Shown piece after piece: positions 54,354 through 64,000 of a stretch of 64,000 nt of DNA (position 1 is the first letter of the stretch; every line of letters starts with the position of its first letter). The stretch covers positions 1,550,001 to 1,614,000 of the forward strand of contig NC_011726.1 in assembly GCF_000021805.1 (NCBI RefSeq), given 5' to 3'. Origin of the DNA: Rippkaea orientalis PCC 8801. GTDB lineage: Bacteria; Cyanobacteriota; Cyanobacteriia; Cyanobacteriales; Microcystaceae. The translations under genes and the position numbers were made by a program. The notes under the pieces were generated by a model. The model did no database searches. It worked only from the letters and a program-made list of their open reading frames with translations, and was not told where the DNA came from.

Positions 54354-55385
54354 ATGAAAACTCGACTGGCAATATTAGGAGTAGGAAGATGGGGGACTCA
54401 TTTAGTGAGAAACTTTTTGCAGCATCCCCAAGCAGAATTAGTTGCGATCGCTGATCCAAATTTGAACAATTTACAAACCTGCCAAGCTAAATTTGGACTC
54501 AACGAAAGCAATATAATTTTTACCTCAGACTGGGAAACCATTAAACAAAAAATTCCCTTAGATGCGGTTATTATTGCTACTCCAGCGACGACTCATTATT
54601 CTCTAATTAAAGACAGTTTAGCATCAGGCTGCCATGTCTTAGCTGAAAAACCCCTCACCCTCGATACGTCCGAATGTCTAGAATTAACGCGCTTGGCCGA
54701 ACAACGTAATGTACAATTAATGGTGGATCACACCTATCTATTCCATCCTGCGGTTAATCAGGGAAAAACCGTTATAAATTCGGGAAAATTAGGAGAAATG
54801 CGCTATGGTTATGCTAGTCGTACCCATTTAGGACCAGTCCGTCAAGATGTCGATGCACTCTGGGACTTAGCCATCCATGATATCGCTATTTTTAACCATT
54901 GGTTAGGTCAGTTCCCCTCCCAAGTCCAGGCCAGGGGACAAGTGTGGTTACAAAGCGATCGCACCACAGACCATTCTCCCACAGGATTAGCCGATTTAGT
55001 CTGGGTTCGGCTGATCTATCCCGATGGGTTCGAGGCTATGATCCATCTGTGTTGGTTTAACCCTGATAAACAGCGACGACTCTGTGTGGTGGGAAGTCAA
55101 GGGACTTTGATTTTTGATGAAATGAACCCTAATTCCCCCTTAACCTTACAAAAAGGCTATTTAGAACCTCAAGGAGAAGGTTTTGTCCCCCAAGGTCAAG
55201 AAAATGAGGTCATAGAACTTGAAAAGGCCGAACCCCTCAAGCAAGTTTGCGATCGCTTTCTCGAAACCATTAAAACGGGTGTTCCTTGTGCGGTTTCTTC
55301 GGGTTGGGTAGGGACTCAATTAGTGAAAATTTTAACGGCTTTAAGTCTTTCAATGCAACACAATGGAACAATAATTAATCTTTAA
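54354..55385 (+). CDS. Gfo/Idh/MocA family oxidoreductase
   Basis: The 343-residue protein has the N-terminal Rossmann motif LGVGRWGTHLVRNFL and the EKPLTL motif (CHVLAEKPLTLDTSE), then an alpha/beta C-terminal domain (DHTYLFHPAVNQGK, LWDLAIHDIAIF). These enzymes oxidise sugars or related compounds with NAD(P). Cyanobacterial homologues include biliverdin reductase-like and inositol-type enzymes, but nothing here fixes the substrate. It is 50 bases after the PaO-like gene. Confidence 0.88.
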   Translation: MKTRLAILGVGRWGTHLVRNFLQHPQAELVAIADPNLNNLQTCQAKFGLNESNIIFTSDWETIKQKIPLDAVIIATPATTHYSLIKDSLASGCHVLAEKPLTLDTSECLELTRLAEQRNVQLMVDHTYLFHPAVNQGKTVINSGKLGEMRYGYASRTHLGPVRQDVDALWDLAIHDIAIFNHWLGQFPSQVQARGQVWLQSDRTTDHSPTGLADLVWVRLIYPDGFEAMIHLCWFNPDKQRRLCVVGSQGTLIFDEMNPNSPLTLQKGYLEPQGEGFVPQGQENEVIELEKAEPLKQVCDRFLETIKTGVPCAVSSGWVGTQLVKILTALSLSMQHNGTIINL

Positions 55386-55599
55386 CCATTACCAGGGTGG
55401 CCACCACGCCATCCTAAATTTAGGCAAGACAAGACTTTAATGGTAAATTGAATAATAAAGTAATAAAAATAGCATTAGGCAACGCACCCTACAACGGAAG
55501 CGATCGCATTATCTTCTTTAAGAATGGGAAGGCGATCACACTGTGAACTTAAGCGCAATAACTGGGAAAACTAGCAATATAATTAATTTTTATTTTTCT

Positions 55600-57693
55600 A
55601 TGACAAGTCAACTTTATGACAAGGCTTTACGATACCTCCGCCATGCTTTAAATAACCCTAAAGCTAACTTTCGAGACGGACAATGGGAAGCTATTTCAAA
55701 TTTAGTAAACAATCACTCTCGTTTGTTAGTCGTTCAACGGACAGGATGGGGTAAAAGTTTAGTCTATTTTATCGCAACTAGGCTATTACGGGATCAAGGA
55801 GCCGGAACCAGTTTATTAATTTCACCTTTACTAGCTTTAATGCGTAACCAAATTGCGACCGCACAACGAATTAATGTTAATGCAGACACCATCAATTCTA
55901 GTAATACTGAGGAATGGAATAGAGTTCAAGAACAATTATTGGCAGGAAATATTGATATTTTATTAATTTCTCCTGAAAAACTTGCTAATGATCAATTTAG
56001 AGAGAATATTTTGATTACCATTGCTTCTCGTATTAGTTTATTCGTCGTAGATGAGGCGCACTGTATTTCTGATTGGGGACATGACTTTAGACCAGATTAT
56101 CGTCGAATTGCCCGTATTTTACAAGCTTTACCCGCTAATATTCCTGTTTTAGCCACTACAGCAACCGCAAATAATCGAGTAGTTAATGATATTAAGGCGC
56201 AATTGGGAGACAGCTTACAAATTAGTCGAGGAAACTTAACCAGACAAAGCTTAAAGCTACAAAACCTCTATTTTCCTAGTCCTGCTGCACGCTTAGCTTG
56301 GTTAGCACAATATATTCCTACTTTACCGAGTTCTGGTATCGTCTATACCCTAACAGTAAGGGACGCTCAAAGGGTGGCCAACTGGTTAAAACAGCAAGGA
56401 ATTGATGCAGAAGCTTATTATGGAGCGTTAGAGAAAAAAATCAGGGAACCTTTGGAAGATCAACTATTAAACAATGAAATTAAGGTATTAGTAGCAACAA
56501 CGGCGTTAGGGATGGGATTTGACAAACCCGATTTAGGTTTTGTGATACACTATCAGCGTCCTGGTTCTGTTGTTCACTATTATCAGCAAGTAGGACGTGC
56601 CGGACGTGCAGTAGATCAAGCTTATGGAATTCTTTTAAGTGGGGATGAAGACGAAGAAATTAGCAAATATTTTATCGAAAATGCTTTTCCACCTGAAGTT
56701 CACAACCAAGAAGTTTTAAATGCTCTAGAATCGGCTCAAAATGGCTTATCTGTACGAGAATTAGAGCAAAAATTAAATCTATCAAGGGGACAAATCGATA
56801 AGGTATTAAAGTTACTGTCCTTGGAATCTCCTGCACTTGTAAGCAAGCAAGAGTCAAAATGGTATGCAACAGCCGTCAATTATCAACCCAATCGACAAAA
56901 AATTAAACAATTAACCGATATTCGTTACGAAGAACAAGATCAAATGCGGGATTATATGAAGAGTGACAGTTGTTTGATGCAGTTTTTAGCCTCTGCATTA
57001 GATGATGAAAACCCGACAGTTTGTGGAAAATGTGCCGTTTGTTTAGGTAAATCTTTACTGCCTGTCACCTATTCCCCTAATTTAGTTGATCAAGCAGTAA
57101 TGTTTCTCAAACGCAGTGATCACATCATCGAACCGAGGAAACAATGGCCATTAAAAGGTGCATTTTCAGTGTATCAGTTTTCAGGTAACATTAAACCAGA
57201 ATTAACAGCAGAAAATGGTAGAGCATTATGTTTATGGGGAGATGCTGGATGGGGACAATTAGTCAAACAAGGAAAATATGAAACTAATCATTTTGATGAT
57301 CACTTGGTAGAAGCAATGGCAGAAATGATTCAACGTTGGAAACCTGAACCTAAACCCACTTGGATAACTTGTATTCCTTCTCTAAATCGTCCCCATTTAG
57401 TGCCTAATTTTAGTCAAAGATTGGCTAATCATTTACAAATACTTTTTATTCCAGTGGTTACAAAAATCAAGAAAAATCCACCACAAAAAAACATGAGCAA
57501 TAGTTATCAACAAGCTCACAATTTAGATGGAGTATTTAGCATCGATAGGGAAAAAGTAATGCCAGATTCTGTCTTTTTAGTCGATGATTTTGTTGATTCT
57601 CGTTGGACATTAACCGTCGTTTCTGCACTGTTACGTCAAACTGGAAGTGGTCAAGTTTTTCCCACAACTTTAGCGTTAAATTCTTTATCTTAA
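55600..57693 (+). CDS. RecQ-family helicase fused to a ComF-like phosphoribosyltransferase domain
   Basis: The 697-residue protein has a RecQ superfamily-2 core: Walker A RTGWGKS (47-53), DEAH at 151-154 (VVDEAHCISDWGHDFRPDY) and QQVGRAGR (about 329-336). The zinc site Cys458, Cys475, Cys478, Cys481 has exactly the E. coli RecQ spacing (17, 3, 3). A winged-helix-like segment precedes it (VRELEQKLNLSRGQ). The C-terminal 200 residues read as a ComF-type PRTase, with TWITCIPSLNRPHLVPNFSQ and the PRPP loop VFLVDDFVDSRWT near residue 658. I chose the ATG at 55600 over the GTG at 55543. It is followed after 18 bases by a DprA-like gene. Confidence 0.85.
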   Translation: MTSQLYDKALRYLRHALNNPKANFRDGQWEAISNLVNNHSRLLVVQRTGWGKSLVYFIATRLLRDQGAGTSLLISPLLALMRNQIATAQRINVNADTINSSNTEEWNRVQEQLLAGNIDILLISPEKLANDQFRENILITIASRISLFVVDEAHCISDWGHDFRPDYRRIARILQALPANIPVLATTATANNRVVNDIKAQLGDSLQISRGNLTRQSLKLQNLYFPSPAARLAWLAQYIPTLPSSGIVYTLTVRDAQRVANWLKQQGIDAEAYYGALEKKIREPLEDQLLNNEIKVLVATTALGMGFDKPDLGFVIHYQRPGSVVHYYQQVGRAGRAVDQAYGILLSGDEDEEISKYFIENAFPPEVHNQEVLNALESAQNGLSVRELEQKLNLSRGQIDKVLKLLSLESPALVSKQESKWYATAVNYQPNRQKIKQLTDIRYEEQDQMRDYMKSDSCLMQFLASALDDENPTVCGKCAVCLGKSLLPVTYSPNLVDQAVMFLKRSDHIIEPRKQWPLKGAFSVYQFSGNIKPELTAENGRALCLWGDAGWGQLVKQGKYETNHFDDHLVEAMAEMIQRWKPEPKPTWITCIPSLNRPHLVPNFSQRLANHLQILFIPVVTKIKKNPPQKNMSNSYQQAHNLDGVFSIDREKVMPDSVFLVDDFVDSRWTLTVVSALLRQTGSGQVFPTTLALNSLS

Positions 57694-57711
57694 AGTTATT
57701 TGGTATCAATT

Positions 57712-58992
57712 ATGCTTTCCCCTGACACTCAAGCTATTTTACTTCTTTGTGCAAGTTTTGGTCAAAATCGTCAAACCGAACCCTTTCCTTTAACTCTTGG
57801 TGAATATAATACCCTTGCTGGTTGGTTAAGAGCAGAAAATATGTTTCCTCAAGACCTACTTAACCCTAATTTTATCAGTCGTCTTTCTCAGTTAACCATA
57901 GGTAAATTAGATTCTAAACGATTAGTTGCATTGCTACAAAGAGGGGGATTATTAGCTTTGACTGTTGAAAAATGGCTTAATCAAGGTTTATGGATTATTA
58001 GTCGTGGAGATGCTGACTATCCCCTGCGATTAAAACAACAATTAAAATATTTAGCTCCTCCTATTTTATATGGAATTGGGAACAAAGATTTATTATCAAA
58101 AGGGGGGTTAGCTGTTGTTGGTTCTCGTAATGTGGATCAAGAAGGATTAGACTATACTTATCACGTTGTAGAAGCTTGTGCAGAACAAAATATTCAAGTG
58201 ATTTCAGGAGGTGCAAAAGGGGTTGATCAAGCTTCGATGTTAGGAACGTTAAAAGTAGGAGGTACAGTGATTGGCGTATTAGCTAATAACTTACTTAAAG
58301 CATCTGTTGATGGAAAATATCGTACCAGTATTAAAGAAGGAAAACTAACTTTAATTTCTGCGGTTGATCCTAATGCTTCCTTTCATGTTGGTAACGCTAT
58401 GAGACGTAATAAATATATCTATGCTTTGGCTAATTATGGGTTAGTTATTAGTGCTGACTATAACACAGGTGGAACATGGGCAGGAGCAACAGAAGCTTTA
58501 AATACAATTAAGGATGTCCCTATTTTAGTGCGAATACAGGGAACAATATCAGAAGGCAATCAACATTTATTAAAACAAGGTGCAAAACCTTTTCCTGAAA
58601 CTCCTTGGAATCGTCCGATTAAAGAATTAATTGAAACTACTGTATCAGAATATAAAAGCATAGAATTTCGTCAAAATAATACTCAATTGAATTTATTTAG
58701 TCAGGATAATCATTCTGTTGTTTCTGACAATAAAGATGAACTTACACCGCAAGATCCTGATATCTCTTCCCGTGATGATGCTTTGAAATCGGCCTCAGAA
58801 AGACTTTATTATGCTGTTTTACCTATCATTCTTCAAGAACTAAACCAACCACAAGATCCGAAATCTTTAGCAACTAATCTAGATGTTCAAGTTGGTCAAC
58901 TAAGCAAATGGCTAAAAAAAGCAGTTACAGATAAAAAAGTTATCAAACAGACTAAAAATAACCAAGTTATTTATAAATCAAATAAAGTATAA
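57712..58992 (+). CDS. DprA/Smf-like SLOG-fold protein
   Basis: The protein has an N-terminal helical region (1-90), the SLOG Rossmann core with LAVVGSRNVDQEGL (about 134-147) and ISGGAKGVDQASM (about 163-175), and a C-terminal winged helix (LYYAVLPIILQEL, then LSKWLKKAVTDKKV). DprA protects incoming single-stranded DNA and loads RecA in transformation; related SLOG proteins also serve in defence as nucleotide sensors. The ATG at 57712 gives 426 residues; a TTG at 57700 is possible. A proper dprA for competence should exist elsewhere, so this copy may be specialised to its RecQ-ComF neighbour (inference). Confidence 0.82.
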   Translation: MLSPDTQAILLLCASFGQNRQTEPFPLTLGEYNTLAGWLRAENMFPQDLLNPNFISRLSQLTIGKLDSKRLVALLQRGGLLALTVEKWLNQGLWIISRGDADYPLRLKQQLKYLAPPILYGIGNKDLLSKGGLAVVGSRNVDQEGLDYTYHVVEACAEQNIQVISGGAKGVDQASMLGTLKVGGTVIGVLANNLLKASVDGKYRTSIKEGKLTLISAVDPNASFHVGNAMRRNKYIYALANYGLVISADYNTGGTWAGATEALNTIKDVPILVRIQGTISEGNQHLLKQGAKPFPETPWNRPIKELIETTVSEYKSIEFRQNNTQLNLFSQDNHSVVSDNKDELTPQDPDISSRDDALKSASERLYYAVLPIILQELNQPQDPKSLATNLDVQVGQLSKWLKKAVTDKKVIKQTKNNQVIYKSNKV

Positions 58993-59100
58993 GTTAAAGT
59001 TAAACCAAAGCGATCGCTAAAGGATAATTTTTCTCGTACAGTATCTCAATTATGAATTTTATCAGTGAATGATGAGCAAAAAGTTTAGAAGACCCTATAG

Positions 59101-59128
59101 GTTGGGTTATGCCATCGCTTAACCCAAC
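59101..59128. repeat. GTTGGGTTA / TAACCCAAC palindrome
   Basis: A perfect 9-base stem around a 10-base loop, between the DprA-like gene and rpsJ (convergent). Dispersed elements of this type are common in cyanobacteria. It may act as a terminator. Confidence 0.7.
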
Positions 59129-59165
59129 ACTCATTTAACTCATGATCGACGAAATCTGGTATGAG

Positions 59166-59480
59166 TTACAATTTGACTTCAATCTCAACCCCTGCGGGTA
59201 AGTCCAGTTTCATTAACGCATCGATGGTTTTAGAAGAAGGCTGATAAATATCGATAATGCGGCGATGGGTACGGGTTTCAAAGTGTTCGCGGGAATCTTT
59301 ATCAACGTGAGGCGATCGCAAAACACAATAAATCCGTCGTTTTGTCGGTAAAGGAATCGGTCCAATGGCGGTAGCTTCGGTCCGATTAGCCGTATCCACA
59401 ATTTTCTCACAAGATGTATCGAGTAAGCGGCGATCAAAAGCTTTCAAGCGAATCCGAATTTTTTGTTGCAGTGTAGCCAT
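59166..59480 (-). CDS. rpsJ: 30S ribosomal protein S10
   Basis: The 104-residue protein matches S10: [57 protein letters not shown] (key part [13 protein letters not shown]) and [11 protein letters not shown]. It lies downstream of tuf, the usual cyanobacterial order rpsL-rpsG-fusA-tufA-rpsJ. A terminator-like hairpin precedes it, so it may have its own promoter or depend on read-through. Confidence 0.95.
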   Translation of the reverse strand: MATLQQKIRIRLKAFDRRLLDTSCEKIVDTANRTEATAIGPIPLPTKRRIYCVLRSPHVDKDSREHFETRTHRRIIDIYQPSSKTIDALMKLDLPAGVEIEVKL

Positions 59481-59516
59481 AGTGTTTAATTGTCAAGGTT
59501 CAGTGTTTAATCGTCA

Positions 59517-59555
59517 AAAAAGTTGCCAGCAATCAGTCAAAAGCTGATTACTGGC
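59517..59555 (-). terminator. Probable Rho-independent terminator after tuf
   Basis: On the minus strand, GCCAGTAATCAG pairs with CTGATTGCTGGC (one mismatch, 7-base loop) and is followed by AACTTTTTTG. It would end the str operon transcript, or attenuate it, before rpsJ. Confidence 0.75.
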
Positions 59556-59571
59556 CAAAATTTAAGTTGTC

Positions 59572-60801
59572 CTACTTCAGAATCTTCGAGACAACACCCG
59601 CACCGATGGTACGGCCACCTTCACGAATCGCAAAGCGCATTCCTTGCTCAATCGCAATGGGGTTAATCAATTCCACGGTCATTTTAATCCGGTCGCCAGG
59701 CATAACCATTTCCACGGTTTCCCCTTCATCAGACGTATAGTCAACAATACTTCCGGTTACATCGGTGGTACGGACATAGAACTGAGGTTTATAGTTCTTG
59801 AAGAAAGGAGTATGACGACCCCCTTCTTCTTTGGTCAGCACATACACTTCCCCTTCAAACTGGGTGTGAGGAGTGATTGAACCCGGTTTAGCAATAACCA
59901 TTCCCCGTTCAATATCTTCCTTTTTAACCCCCCGTAGGAGCAGTCCCACGTTGTCCCCGGCGAGTCCTTCTTCGAGGGTTTTTTGGAACATTTCTACCCC
60001 GGTAACGGTGGTGCTGCTGGTAGCACGAATACCGACGATTTCGACGGTTTCGCCCACTTTGACTTTACCCCGTTCAATCCGTCCAGTAGCAACGGTTCCC
60101 CGACCAGAGATAGAGAAAACGTCTTCTACTGCCATCAAAAAGGGCTTATCGATTTCCCGTTCGGGTTCAGGGATATAAGCATCCACTTCATCCATCAGGG
60201 CAAGGATTTTATCAGTCCATTCATTATCCCCTTTGGCAATTTTAGGATTGGCTTTGAGGGCTTCTACCGCTTGCAGGGCTGAACCAGCCACAATGGGAAT
60301 ATTGTCTCCATCAAACCCATACTCAGTGAGCAGTTCACGAACTTCAAGTTCAACGAGTTCTAACAGTTCTTCGTCATCGACCATATCTTGCTTGTTGAGG
60401 AAGACCACCAGATTAGGAACCCCAACCTGTTTAGCCAACAGAATATGTTCACGGGTTTGGGGCATGGGGCCATCGGCAGCCGATACCACTAAGATACCGC
60501 CGTCCATTTGGGCTGCTCCGGTGATCATGTTCTTAACGTAGTCAGCGTGTCCAGGGCAGTCTACGTGGGCGTAGTGACGGCTATCGGTTTCGTATTCAAC
60601 GTGAGCGGTATTGATGGTAATCCCCCGTGCTTTTTCTTCGGGAGCCGCATCAATGTCTTCGTAGTTACGAGCTTTGGCTTTACCCTGAGCAGCTAAGGTC
60701 ATGGTAATAGCTGCCGTCAAGGTAGTTTTCCCGTGGTCAACGTGACCGATGGTCCCGATGTTAACGTGAGGTTTTGTCCGTTCAAATTTTGCGCGTGCCA
60801 T
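59572..60801 (-). CDS. tuf: Elongation factor Tu
   Basis: EF-Tu delivers aminoacyl-tRNA to the ribosome. The 409-residue protein has all G motifs: [10 protein letters not shown] (G1), [12 protein letters not shown] (G3) and NKQDMVDD (G4), and the two C-terminal beta-barrel domains, with [19 protein letters not shown] and RPGDRIKM-like segments. The length is slightly longer than E. coli EF-Tu, as is usual in cyanobacteria. It is preceded by fusA at a gap of about 139 bases. Confidence 0.96.
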   Translation of the reverse strand: MARAKFERTKPHVNIGTIGHVDHGKTTLTAAITMTLAAQGKAKARNYEDIDAAPEEKARGITINTAHVEYETDSRHYAHVDCPGHADYVKNMITGAAQMDGGILVVSAADGPMPQTREHILLAKQVGVPNLVVFLNKQDMVDDEELLELVELEVRELLTEYGFDGDNIPIVAGSALQAVEALKANPKIAKGDNEWTDKILALMDEVDAYIPEPEREIDKPFLMAVEDVFSISGRGTVATGRIERGKVKVGETVEIVGIRATSSTTVTGVEMFQKTLEEGLAGDNVGLLLRGVKKEDIERGMVIAKPGSITPHTQFEGEVYVLTKEEGGRHTPFFKNYKPQFYVRTTDVTGSIVDYTSDEGETVEMVMPGDRIKMTVELINPIAIEQGMRFAIREGGRTIGAGVVSKILK

Positions 60802-60940
60802 GAATTAATTGTTCCTTTTGTTGTCTTCTGTTTAAATCACAGTGAAGTTTGGCAGTGATATAGCTATCAGTGACCCGTAGTTTATTATCAACTATTAAGG
60901 GTTCACTCTTCACTATTCCTCTATCCTCATCATCACTGTT

Positions 60941-63016
60941 TTAAGCGTTCCCTGTGTTTTTAGCGATAATCGCTTCGGCGACATTGCGGGGGACTTCTGC
61001 ATAATGGCTAAATTCCATGGAGAAGATCCCCCGGCCTTGGGTTTTTGACCGGATATCGGTCGCGTAGCCAAACATTTCTGCCAGAGGAACCTTTGCAGAA
61101 ACTTTGGCAAGACCGTCTTCAGACACCATCCCTTCGATGTTGCCCCGACGGGCGTTGAGATCCCCAATAACATCCCCTAGGAAATCTTCGGGGACTTCCA
61201 CCTCAACTTTCATCATCGGTTCTAACACCACGGGGGAGGCGTTGGTGACCGCATTGCGTAAGGCCATCGACCCCGCAATTTTAAAGGCCATTTCTGAAGA
61301 ATCCACATCATGATAGGAGCCATCGAGTAGGGTGACTTTCACATCAATGACGGGATAACCTGCGATCACACCGGATTCGCAGCATTCTTTGATCCCTTGT
61401 TCGACGGGGGCAATGTATTCTTTGGGAATCACCCCCCCAACGATTTTAGAAACAAACTCGAAGCCACTGCCAGGATCTCCTGGCTCTAGGTGGATCACAA
61501 CGTGGCCGTATTGCCCTTTACCGCCACTTTGGCGGATATATTTTCCTTCCGCATCACAGGACTTACGAATGGTTTCGCGGTAGGCGACTTGGGGTTTCCC
61601 GACGCTAGCTTCTACTTTATATTCCCGTAGCATCCGATCAACGAGAATCTCTAGGTGCAGTTCTCCCATCCCCGCGATCACGGTTTGATTGGTTTCGGGG
61701 TTGATACTAACGCGGAAGGTGGGATCTTCGTCAGAGAGGGCTTGTAGGGCTTTGGAGAGTTTCTCCATATCCTGTTTGGTTTTGGGCTCTACGGCGACGG
61801 AAATAACGGGTTCTGGAACAAACAGGGATTCGAGGATAATCGGTTGACTGTCGTCACACAGAGTGTCCCCGGTGGTGGTGTTTTTTAGCCCAATGGTTGC
61901 CCCAAGATCTCCGGCTCGCAGTTCATCGACTTCGATGCGATCGTTCGATTTGAGGACGATCAGCCTCGCGAGCCGTTCTTTGGTATTTTTGGTGGAGTTA
62001 TAAACATAACTGCCCTTTTGCAAGACCCCTGAATAGACTCGGATAAAGGTCAAACGTCCAAAGGGATCAGAGGCGATTTTAAAGGCTAAGGCGGAGAAGG
62101 GTTCCTCATCGGAGGCTTTTCTCACTTCTTCGCTGCCATCGGGCAATAATCCTTTAATGGGGGGGACTTCTAAGGGAGAGGGCAAGTAATCGACTACTGC
62201 ATCGAGCAGCAATTGCACGCCTTTGTTTTTGAAGGCCGAACCACACAATAAAGGGACGATCGCCCGATTAACGGTTGCTTGGCGCAGTCCCTGTTTAATC
62301 TCGGCTTCGCTTAAGTCTTCGCCTTCTAAATATTTTTCTAAGAGATCTTCGTTATATTCGGCTACGGCTTCAATCAGTTTAGACCGATAGTCGAGGGCTT
62401 GTTCTAAGAGGTCTTCGGGAACCTCTGTTTCTTCGATCTTTTCGCCGAGATCGTCTTGATAGATTTTCGCCCGCATTCGGACTAAGTCCACGATGCCATG
62501 GAAGTCGCTTTCGCTGCCAATGGGGATTTGAATCGGCACAGCATTGGCTCTCAGGCGATCGCGGATCTGTTCGTGTACCCGATCAAAGTTCGCTCCAGTG
62601 CGATCCATTTTGTTAACAAAGGCAATGCGAGGGACTTCATAGCGATCGGCCTGTCGCCAGACGGTTTCAGATTGGGGCTGAACACCTCCCACGGAACAAA
62701 ATACGGCAATGACCCCATCTAATACCCGCATAGACCGTTCAACTTCGATGGTGAAGTCAACGTGACCGGGGGTGTCGATGATGTTAATGCGATGGTCAAG
62801 CCAACTGGTACTGATGGCCGCAGCCGTGATGGTAATTCCCCGTTCCTGCTCTTGAGCCATCCAGTCCATGGTGGCAGTACCTTCATGGACTTCTCCGAGT
62901 TTATGGGCGATTCCTGTATAGAAGAGGATTCGTTCGGTTGTTGTTGTCTTACCCGCATCAATATGTGCTGCGATGCCGATATTTCGTACCCTCTCCAGTG
63001 GGATAGTACGTGCCAC
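60941..63016 (-). CDS. fusA: Elongation factor G
   Basis: EF-G drives translocation. The 691-residue protein has G1 [20 protein letters not shown]3 [16 protein letters not shown] and G4 NKMDRTGAN, followed by domains [14 protein letters not shown] (domain G'), VRIDGGMHLEI-like [14 protein letters not shown], and the C-terminal [13 protein letters not shown]-type [18 protein letters not shown]. It lies between rpsG and tuf in the str operon. Confidence 0.97.
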   Translation of the reverse strand: MARTIPLERVRNIGIAAHIDAGKTTTTERILFYTGIAHKLGEVHEGTATMDWMAQEQERGITITAAAISTSWLDHRINIIDTPGHVDFTIEVERSMRVLDGVIAVFCSVGGVQPQSETVWRQADRYEVPRIAFVNKMDRTGANFDRVHEQIRDRLRANAVPIQIPIGSESDFHGIVDLVRMRAKIYQDDLGEKIEETEVPEDLLEQALDYRSKLIEAVAEYNEDLLEKYLEGEDLSEAEIKQGLRQATVNRAIVPLLCGSAFKNKGVQLLLDAVVDYLPSPLEVPPIKGLLPDGSEEVRKASDEEPFSALAFKIASDPFGRLTFIRVYSGVLQKGSYVYNSTKNTKERLARLIVLKSNDRIEVDELRAGDLGATIGLKNTTTGDTLCDDSQPIILESLFVPEPVISVAVEPKTKQDMEKLSKALQALSDEDPTFRVSINPETNQTVIAGMGELHLEILVDRMLREYKVEASVGKPQVAYRETIRKSCDAEGKYIRQSGGKGQYGHVVIHLEPGDPGSGFEFVSKIVGGVIPKEYIAPVEQGIKECCESGVIAGYPVIDVKVTLLDGSYHDVDSSEMAFKIAGSMALRNAVTNASPVVLEPMMKVEVEVPEDFLGDVIGDLNARRGNIEGMVSEDGLAKVSAKVPLAEMFGYATDIRSKTQGRGIFSMEFSHYAEVPRNVAEAIIAKNTGNA

Positions 63017-63133
63017 AGCTACCTCCTTTGCTTTGCCTGGTTAGTGCCGTTATTGCTTAATCCTAATGGGTTGTCACTATTTACAATTCTATACTTGATA
63101 GTTATGGGAATGGGGGAACCCTTGCTTTGTCGT

Positions 63134-63604
63134 CTAATAGCGATAGTGGGCAAAGGCTTTGTTGGCTTCGGCCATGCGGTGGGTTTCGTCCCGTTTTTTC
63201 ATTGCTCCGCCAGTTTCGTTGGCTGCGTCCATAATTTCGTTGGCTAATTTGCTGGACATGGTACGACCGCCTCGAATACGGGCATAATGGACTAACCAGC
63301 GCAGGGCTAGGGTGGTTCCCCGTGAGGAACGGACTTCCATGGGCACCTGATAGGTTGCTCCCCCAACCCGACGCGCTTTGACTTCCACTAAGGGCGTGAG
63401 GTTTTTAATGGCTTTTTCAAAGACTTCTAGGGGATCACTGCCAGTTTTTTCGCCAATGGAGGTTAGGGCATCATACATAATTCCGGCGGCAACGGATTTT
63501 TTGCCGCTTTTCATGACGCGACGGATGGTCATGCTGATTAATCGGCTATTGTAAACCGGATCAGGGGGAACGGGTCGTCTTTTAATGTTTCCTCGACGAG
63601 ACAT
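63134..63604 (-). CDS. rpsG: 30S ribosomal protein S7
   Basis: S7 nucleates the 30S head. The 156-residue protein has [60 protein letters not shown] (core [16 protein letters not shown]) and the basic C-terminus [20 protein letters not shown]. It lies 117 bases upstream of fusA. Confidence 0.97.
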   Translation of the reverse strand: MSRRGNIKRRPVPPDPVYNSRLISMTIRRVMKSGKKSVAAGIMYDALTSIGEKTGSDPLEVFEKAIKNLTPLVEVKARRVGGATYQVPMEVRSSRGTTLALRWLVHYARIRGGRTMSSKLANEIMDAANETGGAMKKRDETHRMAEANKAFAHYRY

Positions 63605-63869
63605 GGTTAGCTTTTTCCTCTTACGCTTAAAATTTTGTTCATAGTTTTTCCCTTGACTTTTTAATTAATTTATGCTAGGGAAAGGACTCGTTATTTATGG
63701 CCTTACATAGTTTAACATTGCCTTTAGATCAATTTCTCTTAAAGAAAATCTAAGATCTTTGAAGGCAACCTGGGGTCAATCTGTCACATTGGGTTATTGA
63801 GTTACAGCAAACAAGTTATTTGACTAAATTGTGGCTGATTAATCACAAATAAATACCCTGAATTTTTCC
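63605..63869. other. Spacer between rpsL and rpsG (265 bases)
   Basis: AT-rich with no ORF. Unusually long for an operon spacer, so it may contain an internal promoter or processing site, but I could not identify a specific motif. Confidence 0.4.
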
Positions 63870-64000
63870 TATGCTTTTTTAGGCCGTTTGGTTCCATATT
63901 TCGACCGTCCTTGTTTACGATCTTTGACTCCTTGGGCATCTAGGGTTCCTCGGATAATATGGTAGCGGACTCCGGGTAAGTCTTTGACCCGACCTCCGCG
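63870..64000 (-). CDS. rpsL: 30S ribosomal protein S12, C-terminal part
   Basis: The last 43 codons are visible: [20 protein letters not shown] and the tail [15 protein letters not shown], ending in TAG at 63870-63872. PGVRYH is the S12 decoding-centre loop. The start lies beyond the window. This is the first gene of the str operon on the minus strand. Confidence 0.95.

Noticed and set aside
59644-62722. Several 60-100 codon frames opposite fusA and tuf
   Set aside because: They mirror the codon pattern of highly expressed genes on the other strand and match no family.
1-64000. CRISPR array, tRNA or rRNA genes
   Set aside because: No regular direct-repeat/spacer pattern and no cloverleaf with T-arm consensus was found; short tandem repeats present are 7-21 bases with no unique spacers.

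Overview
The window looks like chromosome from a unicellular, moderately AT-rich cyanobacterium. Evidence is of two kinds. The genes include ndhL, the catalytic chain of ferredoxin-thioredoxin reductase, phylloquinone genes (menF, menA), a PAP/fibrillin protein, a phytochrome, a pheophorbide-oxygenase-like Rieske protein, comB and DUF3007. The DNA carries many copies of the HIP1 octamer GCGATCGC. The overall style is that of Cyanothece/Crocosphaera-type strains, but I cannot fix the genus. I found no tRNA, rRNA, CRISPR array, prophage or origin.

Layout. 1-1574: 3' end of a hybrid sensor kinase (receiver plus HPt) and an overlapping response regulator with a GAF-like module. 2001-8373: a run of + strand genes: a UPF0104 membrane protein, cobH and cobL (cobalamin ring), a UPF0718 permease with its TIGR03943 partner, and an anchored beta-propeller-like protein. 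8446-16564: minus-strand genes, including a phytochrome hybrid kinase overlapping a second receiver-kinase, a fibrillin protein, a glycosyltransferase and comB. 16842-18338: ndhL, DUF3007 and trpA. 18409-30743: housekeeping genes (2-Cys peroxiredoxin, ruvC, recG, rsmD, hisH, a UbiH-type hydroxylase) mixed with accessory genes, some decayed: Uma2, DUF29 and a VapBC-like remnant. 30784-35081: a polysaccharide-export pair and a Na/Pi symporter. 35162-38168: rubrerythrin, then a small accessory island (hicAB, a truncated ATPase, an Rpn-like nuclease). 38242-43196: lpxD, a repeat-containing unknown and an RNase R/II. 43318-48412: a DUF3153 lipoprotein, menF and menA, ftrC, DUF309 and an RRM protein. 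48507-52664: a membrane-fused HicB with a wrecked hicA, then an aldehyde dehydrogenase gene cut by an IS200/IS605 element. 52951-58992: a PaO-like oxygenase, a Gfo/Idh/MocA oxidoreductase and a two-gene module of RecQ-ComF fusion plus DprA-like protein. 59166-64000: the str operon on the minus strand (rpsL, rpsG, fusA, tuf) and rpsJ.

Two observations stand out. (1) A RecQ-type helicase with an E. coli-like four-cysteine zinc site is fused to a C-terminal ComF-like phosphoribosyltransferase domain, and the next gene is a DprA/Smf-like SLOG protein. Helicase, ComF-type PRTase and DprA are the same classes of activity used in natural transformation, here packed into two genes; a defence or DNA-uptake role is my inference. 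(2) The aldehyde dehydrogenase gene can be restored exactly. Removing 50645-52417 joins TTAC to the flank and gives one 490-residue frame, which defines both ends of the IS and its target site.

Accessory modules in several states of decay (frameshifted Uma2, deleted PIN toxin, broken HicA, truncated ATPase, DUF29 tail) and short dispersed palindromes fill many of the gaps. All functional names come from reading motifs by eye; no database search was possible.
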